Assembly: GCA_905147135.1 (NCBI GenBank)
Contig: LR990068.1
Location: 1,818,001-1,882,000, forward strand
Length of the DNA: 64,000 nucleotides
Source: Blastobasis lacticolella
Lineage: Eukaryota > Arthropoda > Insecta > Lepidoptera > Blastobasidae
Reading direction: 5' to 3'
Shown: in pieces, positions 33,468-44,703 of the stretch
Numbering within the stretch: the stretch's first letter is position 1
How the letters are laid out: the number at the start of each line of letters is the position of its first letter
Translations under genes and position numbers: made by a program
The notes under the pieces: generated by a model
Told to the model about the DNA's origin: nothing
Databases searched by the model: none
What the model saw: only the letters and a program-made list of their open reading frames with translations

Positions 33468-36400
33468 GTAAGTTGATTATTTTTATTTGTATAGTTACTA
33501 ACTTATTTTGCATTATAATAAATACACTCGTGCAAGCAAATCGCGTCACCACATAGGTATTCTTCCATACACGCTCATACATTTCTGGCGTCACAAATTA
33601 CTGACGTATAAAACTTATAAGTTCATCATGATCATCGTCATCTTTTCGTAAATGTCTCAGTTGTGCTCTTCCACGCGAGAAGGCCCGGAGTTCGCTTTGA
33701 CCATGATCCAGGATTTTGCAGATCAGGTAATTACAGTGGACCGACAGCTATCTGACCTCTGTGACCCTGCTATCAGAGGAACCTGACCATATTGGATCAT
33801 AGTTACACATTCAGTCACCAGAATTTGCAGGTTTTATAACGATGTTTTACCTCATCGTAAGAGCATCAGTTAACATACAACTACATAACTCAGAACAGAG
33901 TCATTGGTACATGGCAGCGGTGGGATTCGTACCCGGTACCTCTGGCTTATGAGTCAGATACGTTAACCGCTCGGTCATCGACGCTCCCGGTGTCGCGGTC
34001 AATTGTTTGGTCCTTTTCTATTGAAATACATTTAAGATTTCCCCCTTAAATGTATTGCCCCTTTTGGATTTTCCAGGGCATTAAACATTTTCAATATCAC
34101 AAAGCTTGTGCTTCGGTAAACTTATTATAATAACAAAATAATAAAATACAACTTACAGGCACACAGGACCAGTTGAATTCAAACATAAACTATTTGAAAG
34201 AAAAATTTGTCAACAAGAGCATGTTGCCTGAAAGTTTTGAGAACCAAGCGGCGACAGAGCTAACTGACGCATCACACAGTAATATGAAACAAACTGACGC
34301 ATCACACAGTAATATGAAACAAAAAAAGAGATCTGAATTTCCATCCGATGAAACCTTGATTGGTTGGGCGGAAGACATGTTTTTAGTCAGACCAATTAAT
34401 GAAGCATCTAATCATCCAATGGTAGGCCACAATAGCGTTTCATATCCAGTAAACAGTAATGCATTAAACGAAATAGAAAATGTTAAAGAAGAAGCTGCTA
34501 AACTGTTAGAAACCAAACCTTTGTTTGTACCGAAAAAGAAATTGGGCCTTGCTAAGAAAGGTTTAATCAACAAGACGTGGAACAACAATATTAAAAGCAA
34601 AACATTGAAGTTACAGCCACATCAACGATTTGCGAAACATGATGTAAATGAGAGACCTCAGCAAGACATGGTCGTATCAAATATGAATAAATCTATAGAC
34701 GTTGTCACCGAGATATCAAAGAAACCTAATGCGCCTTCGACGGTCAAATATGATGAATTACAATCTCCAAGTGACTCAACTACAATATCGCAATCATATA
34801 TCCAAACAGATTCACCAAAGACAAGCAAAACCGAGATATCAGAGCAACCTTACATGCATTCGACCGACATATACGATGAATTAAAATCTTCAGTAGACTC
34901 GATTACAACATCGCAAACAAATTTCAAAACAGATTCTCCAAAGAAAGTCAATGATGAGAATAAATACGATGAATTAAAATCTTCAATAGACCCGACAACA
35001 ATATCGCCATCTTACCAAACAGATTCACCAAAGAAAGTCAATGACACGTTTATCGATAAGTATGTGGATAAGAAACCTAAATATCGAGCGCTAGAGGATC
35101 TAGTTGAATTGTATTATAAGTTGGCTTACACTAAACGTTGGAACGATGTTAAAGAGCTATACAAATATCTACAGAAACGGCTTAAAATAATCTCTGAAGA
35201 AGACAACAATTATTTTGTGGACAACCGAGAGCGATTTCACGAGTTGATTGAGCATACTAAAAAACATTTTAAGCCTGCACAACAACATGTTTCAAAGCTG
35301 AGAAAATTGTTTGTAATTTATGCAGACGAGCCCGTCGTTGCGACTGAAGTCAGCGACGAAAGTAATATTATTGATGAAAATTTCGAGAAAAAGTTATCTT
35401 CAAATGTACGCAAACCAACAACATGGGGTTATAAAAGTACTTATAATACTGACTTTAGTGGTTTAGGTTATCTTTTTAATAATACGCAGACGACTCCGGA
35501 TTACCAGACAATTAAGGTTCCGTCTAAATTAGGAAATGTTGAAACAAATTTTAATGAAACTAAAGTAGAAGAGAATTTTAGTACTCCAACAGCGAATAAC
35601 AGTAGTCAACCAATAAAAACACAGTCAGAATTTGAAAAGACCACAGTTAGTACACAAAGTAACACAGAATCAGAAGAAATAGTAGAGAACACAGAAAATA
35701 TTATATCAAATGGTTTTATCCAAGCCGTGACGAACACATTCAAACATGTAACTATCGATTCGGACTCACAAGTGACTGAAATAGACACAAAACCCGATCA
35801 AGATACCAAAAGCATATCAATGCTTACAGCTGACAATGAAATGGAGCCAATATCGCTTACTGGTGAACTACAATTAAAAGAATCTCAAAAACTCCAGCCC
35901 ATTTCGCTATTTGATTCTGAAATCAAAACGCGGGTTTCAGAGCTAAATAAAACAGAAAGTAATGCAGCTATCGATACAGTTTCACAGTTAATAACAGTTA
36001 CTTCAACAAATTCTCCAAATGAAAATGTTTTAATTCAATCGCACCCAACGTCCTTCACACCTGCGAATAATCAGACAGAATTTACAAATAAAGAGAATAT
36101 TAATTCAAACATATACCAAGAAGATAAAGAAACAAATAATAACAACGTTATAGATACAAATATTGGCACAACACATGCAGATGACGAAAATAACATACCA
36201 TCAAGACCAATAAACGAGAAAGGCAGAAGATCATTGACAACTAACAGTGATATACAGTTGTATGCAGGAGGGAAAATGTACATCTTAAAACCCGAACAAC
36301 CTTATACGGACCTTACCGGAATAGAATCTGCAGACATAACACAAACAAATAACCACGAGGATACTAATCAGTATGTGACTTTAAGTGCAGATGTCAATAC

Positions 36401-39400
36401 TGACACTGACAATGATTTGTACTTTGAGAGCAGTGCTACTTTAACGGAAACAAGTACAGATGTTTACAATACATTTGTAATGAATAATGATAAGCCAACA
36501 GCATACCCAAAATATATTCATGAAAAGGAACAAAATCCGGTTAGTGCATTTGGTGAAACTACAACTAAAGTAGCTGTTACTAAAATCAAAGATGACAATT
36601 TTATACCACATTTACAAAGAAATGCCGAAAATGGTATTAAATCATCTACGGATTATCAGGCTACACCAACAATCGATTTCAATAATACAAATATATTTGT
36701 GTCAATCACGTCTGCAGAAAATATTGAGCCCAAAGATCTCGATATGAAAACCACAGTTGGCTATTGGACTATTGATAAGAAACACGTAGAAAATAAAACG
36801 GATCCAAGAACAGATAAAATTAACCTACAGAGTGAAATAACTTCGAAACCAAATAACATCAATGCGAATTTCAACCAATCATATATCAAAACGTCATATG
36901 TAGATTTCTATGAAAACATATTCGGTCCTCAATCTGACATAAGTGCTGAGGCGTTTAACATCCCCCCTGTGATTAATGCAAGTAATGTGAATAAAGATAA
37001 TTATTTAAATAAACAAGCCACTATAAAAGACATATACATAAAGGATACATTATCATTAAAGAACAATATAACTATGGCACAATTGTATAAAAATCTTGCC
37101 AAAACATCTTATCAATTTAGGGATAATACTACTCCTATAGCGTCAATAGGACAAGAGCACCCTAAAGAGAAGACGAGAAAAAGCTTAAATACTGTTGCAG
37201 CTATAACTGAAAAAATTGCAAATAACTCACAAATAGAAAATTACAATGTATCACTTAATTACTCAAACCAAATAACAACAGAGAAAATAGTTGTAAAAAA
37301 AGAATTAAATACAACTAAACATACAAGCAAAAAGTTGTCTGAAGAATCGGCAAAGATATATAGTAAATTCATGAAAGAATTGAAGTCAGTTAATGCCAGT
37401 GAAATAACAACTGAACGTTTTCTCACTGGAGTAGATGACGAAAACGTAGCTATTGGAGATATTTCACAAACAACACCACTAACACAAAATAATTATATAA
37501 AAACAAAGAATATTCTTCAAGAGACCCTAAATACAACAAAAAAATTATACAATTGGTTTTCACAGACAATACACAAAAAACGTCAGAATTATATCAAGGA
37601 AATAAAGGAAGTTGTAAAGAAATATAAGGAACTGATAAAATTCAAAATAAATACCGAATTAGACATTGACTATCATGAGGTTGACAAATTGCGTAACAAA
37701 TCAAATTCAAGACGACTTATTTCTACAAATGATACCACTTTAACCTCTCTTAATATTACAAAAAGTAATACAACTTCCACAGCTGCTACATCAGTCAATA
37801 CAGTAACAGACAAGACAGATTCATCTGATTTAGAAGATATGTACAATAACAGACTTAAAAACTTCAATATTCAAAATGATAATTACGCTGTTCATTCTAA
37901 AAACCATTTCGAATCATCAGGTATCAACACTGACAATACAGTATCAAATGATAAAATGTATGATAAAAACTTAGTCCTGAAAAGTGCTGACAAGTCGTTA
38001 CCTTCAAACATGAGAAGTTCCTCAGATGAATTTAATTCTCTTATTTCGTCTCTCGCATCACGATTTGTACCTGAACCTTGGGACGACTATAAGATGAGGA
38101 AGAAGATCTTGAGTCCTCAACAATTTAGTGAAACTTTTTCTACTATAGATGAAGCCCCAGATCATACAACCGAATCTGTAACAAAGCCTGAAGACTTCGT
38201 TGTATATACAAAGACATTTGCACTTAACACATCTACAGAACAACGAATCAACAACAACAACCACAGTATTAGGCGATCTTGTGGCATTGACAAGACCTTA
38301 AATGCTGATATTGTAGAAGGGACAGTAAGAAGAGACTTATATCCTTGGCTAGGAGTGCTATACTATCCTCAATGTAAGTGTCTTTTTTTGTGTAATACGG
38401 CAGACAAACAGGCATGCGGGCCACCAAATGGAAAGTGGTCACCGCCGCCTATGGACATCAGCAATACCAGGGGTGTTACCAATGTGTTGCCCGCCTCTGA
38501 AGAAACCTCTAATAAAACTCTTGAACGATCCCATGTCATACTCCTAAGGAAACAGTGTGGCTGGGAACTCATTGCGAATCGTACAAGCGAGAAACGTTAT
38601 TTCCAATCTTCGCGGGGACCACTAGAGGATCCACGTAATGAGGATGAGTACCCAGCCCGTGGCAGGTAGTGCGGCTACTGTAATGGCTACTGTACTGTGG
38701 GCACCAGATCAAATAATTCCTCAGAACACTCCCCATTGTACTGCTGGTAGAACACACACAGGGAGCTAAAGTCCCTTTGGTCAGCCAGTGGTTCTAACTT
38801 GAATGAAATAAATGAATGATGAATTAATGAATTAATCTTACTTGACATAATTGTGTTGTATTAATTTATCTGTGTTTCAGATGATGAGCCTTTGCTGTCA
38901 AATGTCGCTCTAGTAAAGGCAGACATAGCAGTTTCATTAATGCTAGATGTACTAAGGTATCCCAAGGATGATTTGATGTAAGTAATAAAATGATAAGCAT
39001 CTTGGCGTTATTGAAGGCCCGAGGTCCGAATTGACCATGATCTAGGATTTGGCAGATCAGATAATTACAGTGGAGCGACTGCTATCTGACCATCGTGCTG
39101 TTACCAGGGAAACCTGACCAGATTGGATCATGATTACACATTTAGTCGCCAGAACGTGCAGGTTTCATTACGATGTTTTCCCTCACCGTAAGAGCATCGG
39201 TTAGCATTCAACAAATGTACGTGACTCAGAAAAGAGTCATTGGTACATGGCCGCAGAGGGATTCGGACTCGGTACCTCTCGCTTAAGAGTCAGATACCTT
39301 AACCACTAGGACACTGACGTACCTTCTACAAGATGATTAATCAAGAGGAATAATTTCAGGTCTCTGGCAGTCGTTTGCTTCGGCCAGTCGTGTCCAGAGA

Positions 39401-42400
39401 CGGGCGTGGGGCTTCGTAACTACAGCGTACGGGCGGAGTATCGAGCTGAGGGATTCGCAACAACACTTGTGTTACTCCATCTGGATTTAGAGAAACTGGG
39501 TCAAAAAAGAGGTTTGTTGGGACTAGACTGTGACGGCGTCGTATGTTATCTTACGTCATCGAGTACAAGAAACATTCCACTCTGTAGCCACAGTAGTCGT
39601 TTAGGAGACCCACACTCGTAGAGCTTGTCTAAGCTGAAATGACGAGTCCCACTACTTAATTAGTTGATTTCGATGTGTGAGTGCAAATATTAATAACGAC
39701 ACTTTATCTGTGTGGGAGCGTCGACTGCTCCAATCGAACGACGCGTGCTCCTACGTTTGAGTCTCACCTGCAACTGAATGACCAATTACAACGGCATTTG
39801 TAAATGTATTGCGTCCATATTTTAAATTTGTTTGTGTGCGTTAATGCGATAGTGGGGCGCGTCATTTCAGCTTAGACGAGCTATACTTTACGAGGCACGG
39901 AAATATGATGGAGTTCTCGTGCACAAACAAGTAAAAAAATGTTTTTGTGACCCATACTTCGAGTTTTCGGAGCAACGATACCTACTTACATATTCTCTGG
40001 TGTGGGTTCTATAAGTGAAAAAAAACCGGTCGGACTCATATCCTCTTGGCAGTTTCGCTTCTCAGCTACATTATAGTCACCAATAACAATAGTTACTTTA
40101 CACCAGAAGAGAATATGTTAGTATATATTCTCTATTGCTACGAAAAGTCGAAGTTTGGGTTACTATAAAAAGCAGAGAAGCCACCGTCTCTCCGGAAGCT
40201 TAAGGGATCTAGACCGGCTGTGAGAAGGGGATCACTGACAATACGAATAGCCCGGCCTTGGATGGAATCAAGTCGAAGGAGTATTGGGCTGCACCAGCCC
40301 GTAGGTGGGAGCAGTAGGTACTCCATATGGGGATAAACGTGAGCTTTGTATAGCAAAAGTCGATGCCCCGGAGTAAAGCACTGTTTGGCTATATTAAGTA
40401 TCTCAAATGTTTATTTAAGCTTGGCTTCACCATGTTTTAAGCCGATTTTTCAATCCTCAGTTAAATTTTATCTTCCTGATAAAGTAATATACTGTCAAAT
40501 TACAACAAAGTATAATCCTTCAATTATATATGAAGTGATGATACAATTTTATTTCAATCGCACAATAACTTATCAGATATGTTTTATCAGAGAATTATAA
40601 AATCGGTAAATGTAAAATGGTAAATTTAAAAAAATATGTTTCGAAATGATTCAGATACAATTGAAAACTTAACTGACCCGGTGGCTATTCGCTATTCTTG
40701 CCATTAACATGTCGTTTCAACGACATTTCAAAATGGAGTGTTGTGACTTTTCCACAAGTTCCTATTTCGGCCACCGGGTCGTATAAGATTTTGACACTGT
40801 AAACAACTTATTATAAACATCTGGACCTGGGTCAACTTTTTTATCTGTAGGTTAGCTATATGGAATTTTGTTGTTAGGTTAGGTTGAATTTCTTATTTTG
40901 TTGTCATGTTACTTTAAGGTATTGTTCAATAAATAATATAAGTTTCTGTTACAGAGTTGATACCCATTTGTATGCCGCCACATACGATCGTATCATCCAA
41001 ATTGTACGCAATGGTACCCAATGAAGGTAAATTAAACTGATTATGTAGGCGTTAAAATTTGTAGGAAAGGTGTGGCATGAAAGATGATGTAGTGACAAAA
41101 AGAGAAAGAGGGATGTTGAGATGGTTCAGGCATGTAGAGCGAATGGATGAAAAAAGATCGACGAAAGAGGTATATAGTGCGGACTGGAAAACCGGCCCTT
41201 TAGAGGACGTCCCAGAAAAACATTTACTGTTCAGATCAGTAATGTTCTCAAAAAAGCTGGGGTCCGAAGTGGTAAGAATAAAAGAAGATGTATGAAAAGA
41301 GTTGTGGATATATGCGAGGCTAGGGAATTGTGTCAGGATAGAGCAAAGTGGCGGTCCATAGTCTCTGCCTACCCCACCGGTGGGACACAGGCGTGAGCTT
41401 TGTGTATGTATGTATGTATGTGTAGAATTTCTTCGTTGGACATGACAAATCTCTTTAAATCGTCAAAGAGGAGGGGAACCAGGAAGGAAATACATAGTGA
41501 CATGTTGGCCGCTACATTTAATGTCCCGGTTGTGCTCTAGCGCGCGAGGGCCCGGGATCCGGCTTGACCATGATCCAGTATTTGGCAGATCAGTAGCCGT
41601 ATTTATAATGGCTCGGAAATCGGATTCGGATACGGAATCGACAAAGGACCCCGCAAAAGTTTAGGAAAATGTGGTTTCAGTTTATTTTGATGATATTTTC
41701 ATATGTTATAGAGAGTAGAGTTTCCGTGGAATCTATCGGGATTCTGAATAACAGTTTTCGAATCGATCGACACGGATTCGCCGCTCACGAATTTCGTGTC
41801 GAATCGTTCGGAAACGGTTTCGAATCATTGTGAATACGGCTACAGGTAATTACAGTGCTTAGCAATGCCACCTGACCTCCGTGACCCTGTTACTGCGGAA
41901 CCTGACAACATTGGATCACGGTTACAAATTCGGGCGCCAAAATGTGCAGATTTCATCACAACGTTTTCCCTCAGTGTAAGAGCATCGGTTGGTGTTTAAC
42001 TAATGTACATAACTCTGAAAAGCGTCATTGGTACATGGCGGCTGTAGGATTCCAACCCGGTAACTCTTGCATTACGACTCGAATACCGTTTCCTCTGCCA
42101 CTGTCGCTTCCGGAAAAATCTACTATTAGTAGCTTTTGTAAACTATTGAAATATTTTACGCAGTTTCTATATGTGTATTGTTTAAGACACAGTTGGCGTC
42201 AGTGAGTGTCGGTGGCCGAGCCAGAGGTCCTGGGTTCGAATCCCGCTCCGGCCATGTACCAATGACTATTTTCTGAGTTATGTACATTAATTGAATACTA
42301 ACCGATGCTCTTACGGTGAGGGAAAACATCGTGATGAAACCTGCACATTCATGCGACTGGATGTGTAACCATGATCCAATCTGGTCATGTTCCCCTGGTA

Positions 42401-43928
42401 GCAGGGTCATGGAGGTCAGATAGCAGTCGCTCCACTGTAGTTACCTGACCTGCCAAATTCTGGATCATGGTCAAGGCGGACTCCGGACCCTCGTGCGCGA
42501 GAGCACAACCGGGACATTAACGCCAAGATGATGATGATGACGATGAGGCGTCAGTGAGTCTCTATGCGTTATACCTGACAGCACACTACTTTTACAGAAA
42601 TTCCAAGTTCAAAAATGTACTAATATAACTTCTATTTCAGTGTACAGCCGCTCCACAGTTAAAGTTTACGAAATGAGTTACGTCACAAAAAGCAAATGTA
42701 GGAGCTACTATAATAAAACTGAAGTAAGTAAAGAAATATGCTTTAACAAATTCACAGCGCCATCTTATCCAGCCCCAAAGTGAGCAAAGCTAGTATTATG
42801 GGTGTTAGATAACTGATAAACTACTTATTAATTTATTATTTTTTGTTGCATAGGTACTCATTATACATACTACACTCAGACACGCAACAGAAATTAAAAT
42901 GCATCATTTCAATTTCTGCTCGCCCGATAATCGAACCCGAAAGCTTGGCAGTCCAACCAAATTAACCATTGGGTTTCTTTCTTTTTTGTATTGGCAGTTT
43001 TCCGACCTTAGTAGTTTTAAGGATATTCCTTTTTCTCATTTGTTTGTTTTTTAATATACTGTATATGACACCAGTCATTTGAGCAATTAAAATGTTTATG
43101 CTTAATTTTTTGCAGCTAAACGTAGCCAGCATATGGCCTCGGCACTGGGTGTGCGCTCGTGCGAGAGCATACACTCACGAGTGCGTTTGGCCGAACGGCG
43201 TACTGCTGGCCGTAAGGCAGAAGGACAGGTGGCACCTAGTGAGTATTCACATGTTTGGATGGATATTTGCTACTCCTTCACGCAAAATGCCACTGGGAAC
43301 CCTATAATTGTCTCCGTGTTTTATGTACTTTTTTTTGTGTTAAATGTAAATTATCATGTCGTGGCGTCCTTTGTAATAAATATTTTCTTTCTTTCTTCTT
43401 TCTTTCAAAAAGTACCACGAACTTGGCAGTAGAAAAGCTGAATTTAAGTGTCGCCATTCTGAAATGACATGCCAATTTTTTTAACAACGAAGTTGTCACC
43501 GGGTCACATAAATTTGTTGCACATGCATGTGCAAAGGCATATCCTTTGCACATGCCTTTTTTAAATAACAAAAATATATTTTTTTTAATTCGCAGCTCGG
43601 CTTCGGCGTGATAGGACCCGGGTGCTCCGCCCCCACGCGCTTCGTGGACTACGGACAGTACCACCAGTGGGTGGACCACAACCTTCTCATAGACCATCCA
43701 CTTTACAAGGCGGATCAACTTGAGAAAGTGGACCACCCACATGATGTGGTCACTGCACTTGATAAGGTGCACCAAGCTAAAGTGAAAACAGCCACTAAAG
43801 TGGGTGGTTCACCTGCTAGAGTGGACCGAAATTTCGTTAAGGGGGACCACTCGTTTGCTAGAGCATATCGTGAAACCAACAATTGTGCCAACGGAACTAA
43901 TTCTGGGGAAATTATCACAATTCTTTGA
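33410..43928 (+). CDS. Gene A: giant secreted serine protease homologue (inactive), 1,710 residues
   Basis: Model: 33410-33467, 34159-38373, 38881-38977, 39360-39511, 40955-41026, 42641-42723, 43116-43238, 43596-43928; 5,133 nt with all phases consistent. Residues 1-19 are a signal peptide. Residues 20 to about 1390 are a low-complexity Asn/Thr/Lys/Ser/Asp region with many N-glycosylation sequons and a helical patch near 35070-35330. From Cys1394 a trypsin-fold domain follows: PWLGVLYY, SNVALVKADIAV, VVCF, TTLVLLHL, IPICMPP, SKC, WVCARA, ECVWPNG, GPGC, YHQWV. His57 is absent, Asp102 is Thr1492 and Ser195 is Asn1586, so it cannot be a protease by the usual mechanism. The CG-PIC, SKC-WVC and HEC-PGC disulfide cysteines remain. 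An 85-residue Asp/His/Lys-rich tail is added. Its tandem paralogue is gene B. The length far exceeds ordinary serine protease homologues. Confidence 0.88.
33628..33987 (-). mobile_element. SINE-alpha in gene A intron 1
   Basis: Near full length, from CGTCATCTTTTCGTAAATG to CTCGGTCATCGACGCTC. Confidence 0.85.
34159..38373 (+). CDS. Gene A exon 2 (disordered region and start of pseudoprotease)
   Basis: The acceptor ACTTACAG joins in phase 1 to give GTQDQLNSNINYLKE. The exon codes 1,405 residues and ends LYPWLGVLYYPQ at a GTAAGT donor. The open frame beyond 38373 is intronic LINE sequence. Composition is AT-rich with few hydrophobic residues, and cysteine appears only at the CGIDK near the end. 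Confidence 0.9.
34264..34323 (+). repeat. 30-bp perfect tandem duplication in gene A
   Basis: TDASHSNMKQ is encoded twice in succession with identical bases, a recent in-frame duplication. Confidence 0.9.
34741..35046 (+). repeat. Three degenerate YDEL(Q/K)S repeats in gene A
   Basis: The pattern YDEL(Q/K)S-S-D-T-(I/T)S ... QTDSPK recurs at 34747, 34870 and 34963, with units of 31-41 residues. It is distinct from either repeat class in gene B. Confidence 0.8.
35070..35335 (+). other. Ordered helical segment inside gene A disordered region
   Basis: YRALEDLVELYYKLAYTKRW, then VKELYKYLQKRLKI, FHELIEHTKKHF and LRKLFVIYADEP: hydrophobic heptads in an otherwise polar exon. Probably a helical module; no family recognised. 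Confidence 0.5.
38385..38770 (-). mobile_element. Jockey/CR1-like LINE 3' end in gene A intron 2
   Basis: GGCAGACAAACAGGCATGCG and CGCCTATGGACATCAGCAAT match other copies. Read on the plus strand it extends the gene A frame for 98 codons, which is fortuitous. Confidence 0.8.
38881..38977 (+). CDS. Gene A exon 3 (pseudoprotease, His57 region)
   Basis: 97 nt after TGTGTTTCAG, reading DEPLLSNVALVKADIAVS to YPKDDL; phase 2 donor GTAAGT. This is where TAAHC would lie in an active protease; there is no His and no Cys. It has the same length and phase as the gene B exon 62844-62940. Confidence 0.9.
38994..39320 (-). mobile_element. SINE-alpha in gene A intron 3
   Basis: Fills most of the 382-bp intron; its head ends 40 bp before the exon 4 acceptor. 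Confidence 0.85.
39360..39511 (+). CDS. Gene A exon 4 (pseudoprotease, Asp102 region)
   Basis: Reads SLAVVCFGQSCPETGVG, then FATTLVLLHLDLEKL. The aspartate expected before the LVLL strand is Thr. The donor is uncertain: GTTTGT after 39511 (chosen, because the spacing from Thr1492 to the PIC cysteine is then 21 residues, near the family's 20) or GTCAAA after 39499, four residues shorter. Both keep the frame. Confidence 0.82.
39619..39892 (+). mobile_element. TIR element M1, second copy, in gene A intron 4
   Basis: TIRs of about 35 bp: left GTCTAAGCTGAAATGACG, right CGTCATTTCAGCTTAGAC. TA bases at both outer ends fit a mariner-type MITE. Confidence 0.85.
40130..40400 (-). mobile_element. Jockey-like LINE reverse-transcriptase fragment in gene A intron 4
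   Basis: LYKAHVYPHMEYLLLPPTGW, LLRLDSIQGRAIRIVSDPLL, LDPLSFRRD: a well-known segment downstream of the reverse transcriptase. Confidence 0.82.
40675..40780. mobile_element. 106-bp MITE in gene A intron 4
   Basis: Perfect 11-bp TIRs GACCCGGTGGC / GCCACCGGGTC. Contains a small palindrome TGTCGTTTCAACGACA. Confidence 0.7.
40955..41026 (+). CDS. Gene A exon 5 (PIC motif)
   Basis: 72 nt between TTCTGTTACAG and GTAAAT, reading LIPICMPPHTIVSSKLY. PIC is the conserved interdomain cysteine of trypsin-like proteins and pairs with the CG cysteine. Confidence 0.88.
41066..41432 (+). mobile_element. LINE C-terminal fragment in gene A intron 5
   Basis: RGMLRWFRHVERMDEKRSTK, then a 3' end closing in a TATG microsatellite. 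Splits across at least one frameshift. Confidence 0.8.
41510..42110 (-). mobile_element. SINE-alpha in gene A intron 5, split by a MITE
   Basis: Tail at 41510-41592, body and head at 41843-42110. Confidence 0.83.
41593..41842. mobile_element. 250-bp MITE nested in a SINE-alpha
   Basis: GTAGCCGTATTTATAATG and, inverted, GTAGCCGTATTCACAATG (16 of 18). It splits the SINE motif GGCAGATCAGGTAATTACAG. The interior contains repeated GGATTCGGA/GAATCG patterns. Confidence 0.85.
42200..42542 (+). mobile_element. SINE-alpha in gene A intron 5, head-to-head with the previous copy
   Basis: GTCGGTGGCCGAG, GGGTTCGAATCCCGC, tail CGCCAAGATGATGATGATGA. The best preserved head and tail in the window, although about 15 bases of the head are deleted. 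Confidence 0.88.
42641..42723 (+). CDS. Gene A exon 6 (SKC segment)
   Basis: Follows TCTATTTCAG, reads VYSRSTVKVYEMSYVTKSKC and ends YYNKTE at GTAAGT, phase 0. The cysteine matches position 168 of chymotrypsin. Confidence 0.88.
42748..42975 (-). mobile_element. SINE-gamma, divergent, in gene A intron 6
   Basis: Keeps the body (AGCCCCAAAGTGAGCAAAGC) and an eroded head with AATCGAACCCGAAAG. Confidence 0.72.
43116..43238 (+). CDS. Gene A exon 7 (WVCARA and degenerate active-site loop)
   Basis: Begins LNVASIWPRHWVCARARAY after TTTTTTGCAG and ends DRWHL at GTGAGT. The CQGDSGGPL loop of active enzymes is CVWPNGVLL here: Cys kept, Ser195 replaced by Asn, Asp194 by Pro. Confidence 0.9.
43275..43410 (+). 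mobile_element. LINE 3' end in gene A intron 7
   Basis: Same sequence as 7535-7662 inverted, ending AATAAATATTTTCTTTCTTTC. Confidence 0.75.
43596..43928 (+). CDS. Gene A exon 8 (C-terminus with charged tail)
   Basis: Acceptor TTTAATTCGCAG. Reads GFGVIGPGCSAPTRFVDYGQ and the final helix YHQWV, then about 85 residues with repeated valine-aspartate-histidine/arginine patterns (KVDHPHD, RVDRNF, KGDHSF) before the stop at 43926-43928. Most trypsin-fold proteins end within about ten residues of that Trp. Confidence 0.88.
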   Translation, partial: LGFGVIGPGCSAPTRFVDYGQYHQWVDHNLLIDHPLYKADQLEKVDHPHDVVTALDKVHQAKVKTATKVGGSPARVDRNFVKGDHSFARAYRETNNCANGTNSGEIITIL

Positions 43929-44170
43929 ATCTTTGAAAGTTAGTTCAGTTTAGAGATTCCCTAAACGTTAATTCAATTAAGATATTCAAAGATTATCTCT
44001 AAACGTTCGTTCAGTTTAGAGATTCATTAAACGTTCGTTCAATTTAGAGTTTCAAAGAATATCTCTAAACCTTCATTAAGTTAAGAGATTCAAAACAATA
44101 TCTCTTAATCAATAAACATTCATTCACTCATCAATAAACATTCATTCAATTTAAAGATTCAAAGAATTGA
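43926..44170 (+). repeat. Degenerate short repeats in the gene A 3' flank
   Basis: Motifs such as GTTCAGTTTAGAGATTC and ATCTCTAAAC recur about every 30-50 bp right after the stop codon. AATAAA at 44105, 44135 and 44434 are candidate polyadenylation signals, so the array is probably in the 3' UTR. Confidence 0.6.
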
Positions 44171-44703
44171 TGCACAGCTCATTCAGTTTTCTCGTATTGT
44201 GAAAGCTAGCTTTTTACAATGATAAAATACTCATTCATAGATATTGTCTTAAGGGTTAGGTAGTGTCCGACCGAAGGTCAATTTCTGGTCGACGCCGAAG
44301 CCGATAATCGGCTATCGCCATAACCTTGCCATAACCCAAGATTGGCTACATGCTAAAATTTGTTATAAACATTATTAAAAAACTTTAATAGAACAGATAG
44401 AAAGCATTATGTATAGTGACAGTAATAAGAAAATAAAGTTTGTTTAAATCATCTCTGAAATTTCAACCTTGGAATTCCATTGTCAAAAATAATAAAAACC
44501 TTCGACCAGGTTTCGAGCCGAAGCATAAGGTTTCACCGAAATTGGTTTTTTGGTAGGGTTCTATCAAGCCTGAGGGGTTCTCCTGGTCCATGGCCTTATT
44601 TATTGCTGCCGCCAAGCAACCATTTTTACGTACGTTGTGTCTTGGTTTGATGGATAAGGCAGCCACCTAAGATTAACGATAAGGTAAGTAGTACCTACGA
44701 TCA

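Noticed and set aside
43302..43775. 157-codon minus-strand frame
   Set aside because: It overlaps gene A exon 8 and a LINE 3' end on the opposite strand; a shadow frame.
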